Shown here: one piece after another, positions 1-6,148 of the stretch | Position numbering within the stretch: position 1 is the stretch's first letter | How the letters are laid out: the number at the start of each line of letters is the position of its first letter | From: Prevotellaceae bacterium | GTDB lineage: Bacteria > Bacteroidota > Bacteroidia > Bacteroidales > UBA932 | Length of the DNA stretch: 12,140 nt | Direction: 5' to 3' | NCBI GenBank assembly: GCA_031267155.1 | Contig: JAIRZR010000055.1 | Span: 1-12,140, forward strand | Program-made: the position numbers and the translations under genes | Notes under the pieces: model-generated | What the model was told of the DNA's origin: nothing | The model's database searches: none | What the model saw: only the letters and a program-made list of their open reading frames with translations

Positions 1-552
1 ACAGCTCTAAATCCTTAACACAGCATTTCGAAAATCTGATAAACAGATATACCGGAAACATTGACTTGAGACTGGCTGCCGAATACATGCTCGACAATCA
101 GTTCGAATCGCATCTGGAGAACTATGAAAACAAACCGCTTACCATTGCAGAAGACTATCTGCTGGTTGAAACCTCATACCCTCAATCCTCCCCTGAACTT
201 TCATCAAACAATCCAAAAAATAAAGAAAAAGGGATACCGCATTATCCTTGCACATCCCGAACGCTATCTGTACATGGATAAAAGCGATTATAGAAAGCTC
301 AAAGCGGACGGCTTTCTGTTTTTTCAGCTAAATCTTCTTTCTCCCACAGGATATTACGGCAGGCAGGTACAGGAAAATGCGGAATATCTTCTCAGGAACG
401 ACTTCTACACTTTTATGGGAACAGATATACACAGTCTGGAATCTCACATACAGGCTTTCAATATCAAATCGCTGACCGCCAAACTGACAGACAGAATAAA
501 TGTCCTGATCGAAAATAACCGGCAACTTTTTCAATTGAAAATTGAGAATTGA
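1..552 (+). pseudogene. PHP-domain tyrosine phosphatase (YwqE/CpsB-type), 5' end outside window, frameshifted
   Basis: This is the C-terminal part of a PHP-superfamily metal-dependent phosphatase of the YwqE/CpsB type. In known members it dephosphorylates the tyrosine kinases that control capsule or exopolysaccharide export. The frame starting at base 3 is open from the left edge and reads a family-like segment with LRLAAEYMLD. From about base 199 the homology moves to another frame, which reads KKKGYRIILAHPERY, then QLNLLSPTGYYG and FMGTDIHS. HPER and TDIH carry the expected C-terminal metal-ligand histidines and aspartate; the N-terminal HxH motif lies outside the window. The switch needs one extra base (or two missing) at about 198-201. 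Left unshifted, the first frame ends at TAA 279-281. The natural end, TGA 550-552, lies inside a heptamer-repeat array, so the last residues come from repeat DNA. This may be a pseudogene, a sequencing error or, less likely, programmed frameshifting. The family call is secure; the functional state is not. Confidence 0.78.
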
Positions 553-567
553 AAATTAAAAATTTCG
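533..567. repeat. Degenerate heptamer array 1 (AATTRAR)
   Basis: Four consecutive 7-base units are visible: AATTGAA, AATTGAG, AATTGAA and AATTAAA, followed by a partial fifth unit, AATTTCG. The array overlaps the stop codon of the PHP phosphatase frame. Similar arrays lie at 7465-7499 and 12051-12071. Confidence 0.75.
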
Positions 568-570
568 CGA

Positions 571-602
571 TGCATTGCCAAGGTTTCCCAAAACTTTGTG
601 CA
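571..602 (+). terminator. Hairpin downstream of the PHP phosphatase, possible terminator
   Basis: CAAGGTTT (579-586) pairs with AAACTTTG (591-598) around a four-base loop, with one G-U pair. TGCA at 571-574 and at 599-602 can extend the stem across a bulge. It lies 19 bases after the stop codon. No T-tract follows directly, so intrinsic termination is uncertain. Confidence 0.3.
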
Positions 603-758
603 TCTGCGATTTTGCGGTAAACGGAAAAACTCCAAAGTTCCGAACTGCCATCAAATAAATCTTCTGATTAATGTCAGGAGTCCGAAAAATTACCTCCCTT
701 AGCGCCTCAAAATAATATTTCCCCTAAATTCTGCGGTCATCCTGAATACAAATATTTA

Positions 759-1973
759 TTATTCATACTCAAAATACAATATTACAGGGTTATCGTCTTC
801 TTTAAGATTCAGCAGTTTTTCCCTGTCCGGCAGATCTTTTTTTATCTTTTCACCAAGATTTTCGGTGAAGGAAAGATGTTCTATCGGAAGAATTGAATAT
901 ACTCTCTTTTCATCCGAACAGCACAACCGCCATATACCAAATCGCTCGCCTTCAAAAAGAAGATCATTAGTAAGAAATCCGGCAATCCTGACATTTTTCC
1001 TGCCGTTTCTGTTATCGCACAATACATGATATTGTTCATGTATCCCAAGAGTAAACAAAATAATGTCTTTATATTCAATAAAATTACTGATACAATAAAT
1101 TTTGTTATCAATAATGTTACCTATTTTCTCTACTTCATAATTTGCTTTTTCAAAATCATTTTTAGACGGCCATCTGCTGCTTTTGACTGCAAGAAACGGG
1201 ATGAGGCCTTCCTTTTCAATAGAAAATACCGTATCCATAAATAATTGTGCATATTTTGGAGAATGCGGACTGTTTCTGGAAAAGAAAAAGCTATTGTAAG
1301 ACATCGTTTCCATCCATCCCTTATTACAGTCAGCCGGAAGCCATGAATCTTTATATTCCCCTGTTTGCTTATCTATCTCATGTAACAGCCGGTTTTCTTT
1401 CGATTCTGATTTTCCGTTGGCGTCTGCATACAGTCGTCCGTTACTGTACTGTATATAATGACTGTATATTCTTTCGGAAAGATTTATCCGTTTTATAAAT
1501 TTGCCGGTATCAATATCATAAATCATAATGCAGTTTCCATCAGTAACCATTAAATAAATTTCATGATTTATTTCATCAATGGTAAAATCCCTCAAATCAA
1601 TATATTCTCCCGGTCCCTGTCCCGTACGGCCTATTTTACGTATAAATTTTCCATCCATATCAAATACGAATACGCTGTTTGTATAATCTCTGTCAAATAC
1701 AAATATTTTGCCGTCAAATACCTGAACTTCGTTTATATACCCAATCAATGATTCGTCAACTGTTTCCAATGGAATGGATCTTACTTTTTTAAACAAAGAC
1801 GACATGTAAATTTTTTCTTCTTTGGGAATATTGTCGAAATCGACAGTATATACACTGTTATTTTCTACTGTTTCCTTCTTCCTGTCCGAATTGCAGGAAA
1901 TCGTTAATGTCAGCAATAATGCGAAGAAATACAGTTTTTTAATTATCTGTTCACACATAATATTTCTGGCCAT
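759..1973 (-). CDS. 6-bladed beta-propeller lipoprotein
   Basis: This 404-residue protein resembles the 6-bladed beta-propeller proteins (DUF5128-like) that are numerous in Bacteroidales and usually surface or periplasmic lipoproteins of unknown ligand. The N-terminus has a hydrophobic stretch (about residues 13-26) ending at Cys27 in LTISC, fitting lipoprotein signal peptidase. Mature repeats carry propeller-like strand pairs such as VFVFDMDGKFIRKIG, followed by a GQGPGEY-type loop typical of the family (about residues 100-125), then IYDIDTGKFIKRINL. Met6 (codon at 1958) is an equally good start and gives a more standard signal peptide. A minus-strand -7 element (TATATTTG) lies about 43 bases upstream. 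The gene stands alone: the next minus-strand gene upstream ends over 600 bases away. No substrate or partner can be read from the sequence. Confidence 0.85.
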   Translation of the reverse strand: MARNIMCEQIIKKLYFFALLLTLTISCNSDRKKETVENNSVYTVDFDNIPKEEKIYMSSLFKKVRSIPLETVDESLIGYINEVQVFDGKIFVFDRDYTNSVFVFDMDGKFIRKIGRTGQGPGEYIDLRDFTIDEINHEIYLMVTDGNCIMIYDIDTGKFIKRINLSERIYSHYIQYSNGRLYADANGKSESKENRLLHEIDKQTGEYKDSWLPADCNKGWMETMSYNSFFFSRNSPHSPKYAQLFMDTVFSIEKEGLIPFLAVKSSRWPSKNDFEKANYEVEKIGNIIDNKIYCISNFIEYKDIILFTLGIHEQYHVLCDNRNGRKNVRIAGFLTNDLLFEGERFGIWRLCCSDEKRVYSILPIEHLSFTENLGEKIKKDLPDREKLLNLKEDDNPVILYFEYE

Positions 1974-2015
1974 ATTCTTATTTTCTTAATGCATAATTAT
2001 AATAAAATTCCGCCG

Positions 2016-2023
2016 CAAATATA
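2016..2023 (-). promoter_or_regulatory. -7 element for the beta-propeller lipoprotein gene
   Basis: On the minus strand this reads TATATTTG, an exact match to the Bacteroidota TAnnTTTG element. It implies a leader of about 35 bases before the start at 1973. No clear TTTG lies 20 bases upstream, so only the -7 half is supported. Confidence 0.5.
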
Positions 2024-2114
2024 CAGAAATATTTATACTAAAATTGTGATATGAAAAACGACAATTGAAAAATGACGGGACTCGACCCTTTTGAGACACC
2101 CTCTACATGGATGT

Positions 2115-2134
2115 TCACAATTTTAGTCCGCGCA
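2115..2134 (+). repeat. Direct repeat, copy 1
   Basis: TCACAATTTTAGTCCGCGCA here matches copy 2 at 2451-2470 at 18 of 20 positions, and weaker similarity (GTATA, then ATA) continues to the right of both. The copies lie 336 bases apart in the same orientation. Confidence 0.65.
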
Positions 2135-2274
2135 TGGTATACATACTTATGCAAGCAAAATTACATACACTCTGAAAACTGCTATATCCTGTTTATTTCG
2201 CACCACATATTGGAATAATCAACCATAATTGTGGCTCTGGAAATTTTACTGTTTCTATTCAAAAATAAGATCAT

Positions 2275-2311
2275 GTCATTATCTACCCACGCGATTCGTA
2301 TAGAACCTAAA
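2275..2311 (+). repeat. Dispersed motif, copy A
   Basis: The core TACCCACGCGATTCGT (2284-2299) matches TACCCACACGATTTGT at 6062-6077 at 14 of 16 positions. Similarity runs from GTCA before the core to GAACC and a short A-rich stretch after it, with small length differences. Neither copy encodes an evident protein. Confidence 0.6.
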
Positions 2312-2315
2312 AAGT

Positions 2316-2350
2316 AAAGGAGGCGGGGAGTGGGTGTCCTCACCTCCTTT
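2316..2350 (-). terminator. Strong hairpin, probable terminator downstream of the symporter operon
   Basis: AAAGGAGG (2316-2323) pairs perfectly with CCTCCTTT (2343-2350). After a C-A mismatch, GGGGA (2325-2329) pairs with TCCTC (2337-2341), one pair being G-U, around a seven-base loop. On the minus strand the stem is followed by a T-rich stretch (ACTTTTT), which suits termination of transcripts from the operon ending at 2585. It could instead act on plus-strand transcripts as a leader hairpin before the short frame at 2369. Confidence 0.5.
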
Positions 2351-2368
2351 GTTAAGCTGAACTAACCT

Positions 2369-2476
2369 ATGAAAAACCAAATTCATCATATAAACACGTG
2401 TGTACTGAAAATGTTCAAAGGGAGATTAAAAAAATTGCAGCATTTTTATCTCACAATTTTAGCCCGCACAGTATAA
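2369..2476 (+). pseudogene. 35-codon signal-peptide-like frame, possible stub of a TonB-dependent receptor gene
   Basis: An ATG at 2369 opens a 35-codon frame ending at TAA 2474-2476. The product starts MKNQIHHINTCVLKMFKG, continues with basic RLKKLQ and then a short hydrophobic FYLTIL before stopping. This resembles the long, lysine-rich signal peptides of SusC/RagA-type receptors in Bacteroidales, in which a hydrophobic core and a cleavage site would follow. Here the frame ends just after the direct repeat at 2451. The hairpin at 2316-2350 sits where a 5' leader would be. This is inference from pattern memory; it could be a chance open frame or an independent small protein. Confidence 0.3.
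2451..2470 (+). repeat. Direct repeat, copy 2
   Basis: TCACAATTTTAGCCCGCACA is the partner of the repeat at 2115-2134. It lies near the 3' end of the short open frame at 2369-2476, at about the point where a receptor signal peptide would be expected to continue, so it may mark a rearrangement junction. Confidence 0.65.
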
Positions 2477-2494
2477 TAATGGTTGCATTTTCTT

Positions 2495-2512
2495 CACAGG
2501 CCTTGCCCTGTG
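2495..2512. other. Small perfect hairpin downstream of the symporter gene
   Basis: CACAGG (2495-2500) pairs with CCTGTG (2507-2512) around a six-base loop. No T-tract follows on either strand, so it is a weak candidate for a transcript-end or processing structure. Confidence 0.25.
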
Positions 2513-2584
2513 CTAACGATCACGCTATTTCATAGCTATTTAGAGTCTTTATGTCATATCCTGCCTCAGACAAAAAGCGACGCG

Positions 2585-3763
2585 TTAACTGGCAGGAGTA
2601 CCGCCGAGTTTATTCACTATTACTGCGAGGGCGCCGTCTCCGGTAACATTACATGCCGTTCCGAAGCTGTCTATAGCGATATACAGTGCAATCATCAGCC
2701 CTACGGAACCTTCGTCGAAATGGAGTATCGACTGCAGTATGGCTATGGAAGCCATGATTGCTCCTCCAGGGACTCCAGGCGCTGCTATCATCATTATTCC
2801 CAGCATAAAAATAAAACCGGCGTACAGCAGAATATCGTGGGGCAAACCTGTCATGAGGCATATTGCCAGACTTGTTGCAACGATTTTCAGTGTGCTGCCC
2901 GACAGGTGAATCGTTGCGCACAGCGGGACACAGAAGTCTGCAATATCCTCATTCACGCCAAGTTTCTTTACCTGACCGAGCGTAACCGGGATGGTTGCCG
3001 CCGAAGAAGAAGTGCCCAGTGCAGTCATATACGCGGGCATCATTTTATACAGCAGCCTGAAAGGATTCTTTCCGGCAAATCCTCCGGCCACACAGAACAT
3101 GATGACAAGCAGAAGTATATGCAGTATGAAGATTACCAGAATTATCCTTCCAAAAATGGAAATAACCCTGAATGCCGCGCCGGAATAGCTCATGCCGAGA
3201 AATATGCCGAATATAAATACCGGCAGCAGGGGAATTATGACGCCTGTGATTACCTTTTCGACTATTGACCTGAATTCGTCCGTTGCCGACTTTATCGCTG
3301 TTCCCCTGACGAATGCGTTTCCGATACCAATGACAAAAGCCAGTATCAGGGCAGTCATAACATCGAATACGGGTTTTATCTCCAGCGAAAAATACGGCGA
3401 AACGGTTTCGGATTCGGGATTTTTGATGCTGTCAGGCGAAAAAACGCTGTCGCCGATCAGCGAAGGATATACTGCGCTGCACGAAAAGTAGGAAAAGAAT
3501 CCCGAGAAAAGCGTAAATCCATACGCAAGAATTACCGTGATAATCAGCAGACGTCCTGCATTTTTACCCATATCGGCAATTCCGGGAGCGACCAGACCCA
3601 CTACTATCAGGGGAATGCAGAAACCCAAAAAGCCCGAAAACAAATCATTAAAGCTCGCAAAAATCCTTACGCTCCATTCCGGAACAAAATTCCCCAGAAC
3701 AAGTCCCGCAGCAATGGCTATCGCCACTCTGGGAAGCAGCCCGATTTTAAATGCCTTTTTCAT
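2585..3763 (-). CDS. DAACS-family cation:amino acid/carboxylate symporter
   Basis: A 392-residue polytopic inner-membrane protein of the dicarboxylate/amino acid:cation symporter (SDF) family, related to GltPh and SstT. Family landmarks appear in order: a serine-rich hairpin 1 (TSSSAATIPVT, residues 251-261), the TM7 motif position (TIHLSGST, 284-291, where glutamate transporters have TINMDGT), hairpin 2 (APGVPGGA, 328-335) and TM8 (DSFGTACNVTGD, 365-376). NVTGD, part of the sodium/substrate site, is intact. The TM7 asparagine and aspartate of NMDGT are replaced (HLSGS), and the TM8 arginine that binds the side-chain carboxylate in glutamate/aspartate transporters is glycine. The substrate is therefore probably not a classical acidic amino acid; neutral is possible. 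Its ATG overlaps the upstream hydrolase stop codon by four bases (ATGA), indicating translational coupling, and it is the last gene of a three-gene operon. Confidence 0.9.
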   Translation of the reverse strand: MKKAFKIGLLPRVAIAIAAGLVLGNFVPEWSVRIFASFNDLFSGFLGFCIPLIVVGLVAPGIADMGKNAGRLLIITVILAYGFTLFSGFFSYFSCSAVYPSLIGDSVFSPDSIKNPESETVSPYFSLEIKPVFDVMTALILAFVIGIGNAFVRGTAIKSATDEFRSIVEKVITGVIIPLLPVFIFGIFLGMSYSGAAFRVISIFGRIILVIFILHILLLVIMFCVAGGFAGKNPFRLLYKMMPAYMTALGTSSSAATIPVTLGQVKKLGVNEDIADFCVPLCATIHLSGSTLKIVATSLAICLMTGLPHDILLYAGFIFMLGIMMIAAPGVPGGAIMASIAILQSILHFDEGSVGLMIALYIAIDSFGTACNVTGDGALAVIVNKLGGTPAS

Positions 3764-4653
3764 TGAACGGGAAACGGGGTAAACTCATATCCTTCATCCT
3801 TAGCCTTTATATCCCCGACCGAGGGAAAAGCGATGTGCATGCCGGCAATCGGGATTCTGTTTTCTGCAAGATAATCCAGAAGCTTTTTACGGTAGATTAC
3901 AGCCTGTTCCGGATTGACGTCGTATGTGATTGCCACTTCGGGATGAGGCATCTGCACCGCCATGGCATGTGTCAGGTCGCCCCAGATAAATATGCGCGAG
4001 CCGGCAGACTCGAACATGTATCCGGTGTGTCCGGGCGTATGTCCGTAAGCGGCAATGCCTTTGACGCCATGGATAATCTCCTTTGCATCCTTTCCCGCTT
4101 CGGAGGGAACAAACAGATGAAGCCTGTCCCTGTATGCCGCTATGACAGCCTGCGCCTGAGCGGCTCTTTCGGCATTGCCCGTCCAATAGTCATGCTCGGG
4201 CTGCGGGAGATAGAGTTCGGCATTGGGAAACATCAGTTTGGCGTCTTTCAGCAGTCCGCCGATATGGTCGCCGTGCATGTGGGTCAGCAGGACGATGTCA
4301 ACCTTTTCCGCGCCTGTCCCCAGCGATTTCAGATTGTCGAACAGGTTCCGTCCGAAACCGGCGTCTATCAGAATCGTTTTGCCGTCCATCTGCACAAGAA
4401 ATGCATTGACGGCAGAGGGATAAGTTCCGTCGGGAACGTGTTTTTTAAGCATTTCGGGCGTAGTCCCGATAAGATTTGCTGTGTTGCTGTTCTGCTGGCC
4501 TTCGGACAGAACGCTTACGGTCGCATTCCCGATTTTGAACGTGGCAACATTTCCAGCCTCCCGGGCCGGAGATTCATATACGGATAAAACCGTAACAGCA
4601 AGGAATGAAACGGCAAGTTTCCATCCGGCATTCCTGATTCCATAATTTTTCAT
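3760..4653 (-). CDS. Exported metallo-beta-lactamase-fold hydrolase
   Basis: A 297-residue MBL-fold metal-dependent hydrolase. The N-terminus is a Sec signal peptide (hydrophobic core about residues 13-25), so it probably acts in the periplasm. Metal-binding motifs are complete: HMHGDH (125-130), His209 in GHTPGHT, Asp226 in WGD and His273 in GMHIAFP. NAFLVQMDGKTILIDAG (83-99) and the overall pattern recall the lactonase/methyl-parathion-hydrolase branch rather than true beta-lactamases. The substrate is unknown: a lactone, ester or thioester is possible. It starts 18 bases after the aminotransferase stop codon and overlaps the symporter start by four bases, so all three genes form one transcript. 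The context suggests it supplies a substrate for the symporter, but this is inference. Confidence 0.87.
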   Translation of the reverse strand: MKNYGIRNAGWKLAVSFLAVTVLSVYESPAREAGNVATFKIGNATVSVLSEGQQNSNTANLIGTTPEMLKKHVPDGTYPSAVNAFLVQMDGKTILIDAGFGRNLFDNLKSLGTGAEKVDIVLLTHMHGDHIGGLLKDAKLMFPNAELYLPQPEHDYWTGNAERAAQAQAVIAAYRDRLHLFVPSEAGKDAKEIIHGVKGIAAYGHTPGHTGYMFESAGSRIFIWGDLTHAMAVQMPHPEVAITYDVNPEQAVIYRKKLLDYLAENRIPIAGMHIAFPSVGDIKAKDEGYEFTPFPVQ

Positions 4654-4671
4654 ATCATACTTATTTTTAAT

Positions 4672-5862
4672 TTAACTGTTATACTTTTCAAGTGCATATT
4701 TCAAACATTCCACGGCATTCAGCAAATCCGCCTTTTTCAGCACGTATGCGATCCGCACTTCGTCAATTCCCCTGTCTTCAGCATGATAGAAGCCCGAGGC
4801 GGGAGCGAGCATCACGGTCTGCCTTTCGTATTCAAACTCCTCGAGTATCCATTTCGAGAAATTCTCGGCGCTGTCCACGGGAAGCCTGGCTATGGTATAG
4901 AACGCGCCCTTCGGCATGGGACAGAACACGCCGGCGATTTTATTCAGACCTTCGATCAGGCAGTTGCGTCTTTCCTGATATTCCCTGTGAATTTCGTCAA
5001 AATATTCGCCGGGAGTATCGAGGGCGGCTTCCGCAGCGATTTGACCGATGGCGGGAGCGCACAGTCGCGACTGGCAAAAGTGCAGCGCCGACTCCGTAAC
5101 TCTTCTGTTTCTTGTGATCAGGGCGCCTACGCGAATCCCGCACATGCTGTAGCGCTTCGAGGTGGAATCGATGAGTATCACATTGTCATCCACGCCTTTC
5201 AGTTCCATGCACGAATGATATTCAAGTCCGTCATAGCAAAACTCGCGATACACTTCGTCCGAAATCAGAAACAGGCCGTACTTTGCAACAATATCCCTAA
5301 GCTGTTCCAGTTCTTCTTTCGAATACAGGTATCCGGTAGGATTGTTGGGATTGCACAGAAGAATGGCTTTTGTCGATGGACTGATCAGGTTTTCAAACTC
5401 TTTCATCGGAGGCATGGCGAATCCCGATTCTATGCTGGTTGTGACCGGCCTGATTTTCACTCCCGCCTGCATCGCAAACGAATTGTAGTTTGTGTAAAAG
5501 GGTTCGGGAACAATAATCTCGTCACCCGGATTCAGACAGATATTCAAGGCCATAAGCAGCGCTTCGGAACCGCCGGTCGTTATCAGAATATCTTCGAGAG
5601 AGACGTCTATTCCAAGTTTCCCGTAATATTCCGCCAGTTTTTTGCGATATGAGAGGTTTCCCGCCGAATGGCCATATTCAATTATTGTGTTTTTCATCCT
5701 GCGAACAGCGTCCAAAGCTGTTTGCGGAGACGAAATATCCGGCTGTCCTATGTTAAGATGATAAACTTTTACACCTCTTGCCTTGGCCGCATCTGCGTAT
5801 GGCACAAGCTTTCTGATTGGAGATGCCGGCATTTTGATTCCTTTTTCCGATATATCTGGCAT
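4672..5862 (-). CDS. PLP-dependent aminotransferase, class I/II (aspartate aminotransferase-like)
   Basis: A 396-residue cytoplasmic fold-type I aminotransferase, full length for the family. Visible landmarks are YHLNIGQPDIS near the N-terminus, TGGSEALLMAL (96-106, cofactor phosphate region), NPNNPTG (171-177), SDEVY (201-205, Asp for the pyridine nitrogen), Lys236 in STSKRYS (the PLP-binding lysine) and Arg370 in VRIAYV (the substrate carboxylate arginine). The start is supported by MPASPIRKLVPYADAAK, a typical family N-terminus close to residue 1. The exact amino donor cannot be told; related Bacteroidales genes are usually annotated simply as aminotransferases or aspartate aminotransferases. 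It is the first gene of the operon with the exported hydrolase and the symporter. A minus-strand -7 element lies 14 bases before the ATG, implying a very short leader. Confidence 0.9.
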   Translation of the reverse strand: MPDISEKGIKMPASPIRKLVPYADAAKARGVKVYHLNIGQPDISSPQTALDAVRRMKNTIIEYGHSAGNLSYRKKLAEYYGKLGIDVSLEDILITTGGSEALLMALNICLNPGDEIIVPEPFYTNYNSFAMQAGVKIRPVTTSIESGFAMPPMKEFENLISPSTKAILLCNPNNPTGYLYSKEELEQLRDIVAKYGLFLISDEVYREFCYDGLEYHSCMELKGVDDNVILIDSTSKRYSMCGIRVGALITRNRRVTESALHFCQSRLCAPAIGQIAAEAALDTPGEYFDEIHREYQERRNCLIEGLNKIAGVFCPMPKGAFYTIARLPVDSAENFSKWILEEFEYERQTVMLAPASGFYHAEDRGIDEVRIAYVLKKADLLNAVECLKYALEKYNS

Positions 5863-5876
5863 ACTAAATTTTTTTA

Positions 5877-5884
5877 CAAATATA
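5877..5884 (-). promoter_or_regulatory. -7 element for the aminotransferase operon
   Basis: The minus strand reads TATATTTG, matching TAnnTTTG. Transcription would start about 8-10 bases before the ATG at 5862, giving a nearly leaderless mRNA. No TTTG is seen at the usual 20-base spacing, only one nine bases away, so the assignment is tentative. Confidence 0.4.
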
Positions 5885-5949
5885 TGAATTTTTCAAACAC
5901 TGAGCAGGATTTTCAGAATTAGAGAATTAATTAACAGAATTGCCGGCGT

Positions 5950-5975
5950 ATCTGTTTCCGGTACCCGAAACGGAT
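5950..5975. promoter_or_regulatory. Inverted repeat between the divergent aminotransferase and esterase genes
   Basis: ATCTGTTTC (5950-5958) pairs with GAAACGGAT (5967-5975), with one G-U pair, flanking a centre that contains the palindrome GGTACC. It could be an operator shared by the divergent genes. A second short palindrome-rich stretch (GAGCGCTCGCGC) follows about 25 bases to the right. No function can be assigned from sequence. Confidence 0.3.
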
Positions 5976-6053
5976 GCGGATACCGATACAGTACTTGAGC
6001 GCTCGCGCTTTTAGCTGCCTGCTATGAAAGGATTCCGAATTCGTCAGAATAAC

Positions 6054-6089
6054 GTCAATTTTACCCACACGATTTGTTATGGAACCAAA
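6054..6089 (+). repeat. Dispersed motif, copy B
   Basis: The core TACCCACACGATTTGT (6062-6077) is followed by GGAACCAAAT. It matches the motif at 2275-2311, 14 of 16 in the core. This copy ends about 29 bases before the esterase -7 element, so it lies in a promoter-proximal position. Confidence 0.6.
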
Positions 6090-6117
6090 TAAATAATCTG
6101 CAATTCACATTTTTCAC

Positions 6118-6125
6118 TAAATTTG
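6118..6125 (+). promoter_or_regulatory. -7 element for the esterase gene
   Basis: TAAATTTG matches TAnnTTTG and lies 23 bases before the ATG at 6149. A TCTG 17 bases upstream is a poor -33 candidate. Confidence 0.5.
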
Positions 6126-6148
6126 CACGTTTTTAGAAATACGCAAAT

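Larger units (their letters stand above)
1974..2584. other. 611-base region without an intact gene
   Basis: No frame here looks like a whole gene. Going right, the region holds the lipoprotein -7 element, a sequence at 2077-2103 ending in GAGACACCCTC, the first copy of a 20-base direct repeat (2115-2134), one copy of a dispersed motif (2275-2311), a strong hairpin (2316-2350), a 35-codon signal-peptide-like frame (2369-2476) that contains the second direct-repeat copy, and a small hairpin (2495-2512). The mixture suggests remains of a deleted or rearranged locus. Confidence 0.6.

Noticed and set aside
2077..2103. Possible insertion-sequence end (CCCTTTTGAGACACCCTC)
   Set aside because: The sequence recalls ends of some Bacteroidales insertion sequences, but no inverted partner, transposase or target duplication is visible, so it is not reported as an element.
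2483..3268. Long open frame on the plus strand opposite the symporter gene
   Set aside because: It is Cys-, His- and Arg-rich, lacks any domain-like pattern and lies fully antisense to a well-supported transporter gene. It is a shadow of coding bias, as are the open frames at 3751-4587, 4783-5652, 8059-8811 and 10562-11071.
3760..4653. Beta-lactamase (antibiotic resistance) reading of the MBL-fold protein
   Set aside because: The MBL metal motif is shared by many hydrolases. The sequence pattern and operon context fit a general exported hydrolase better, and nothing specific to class B beta-lactamases is visible.
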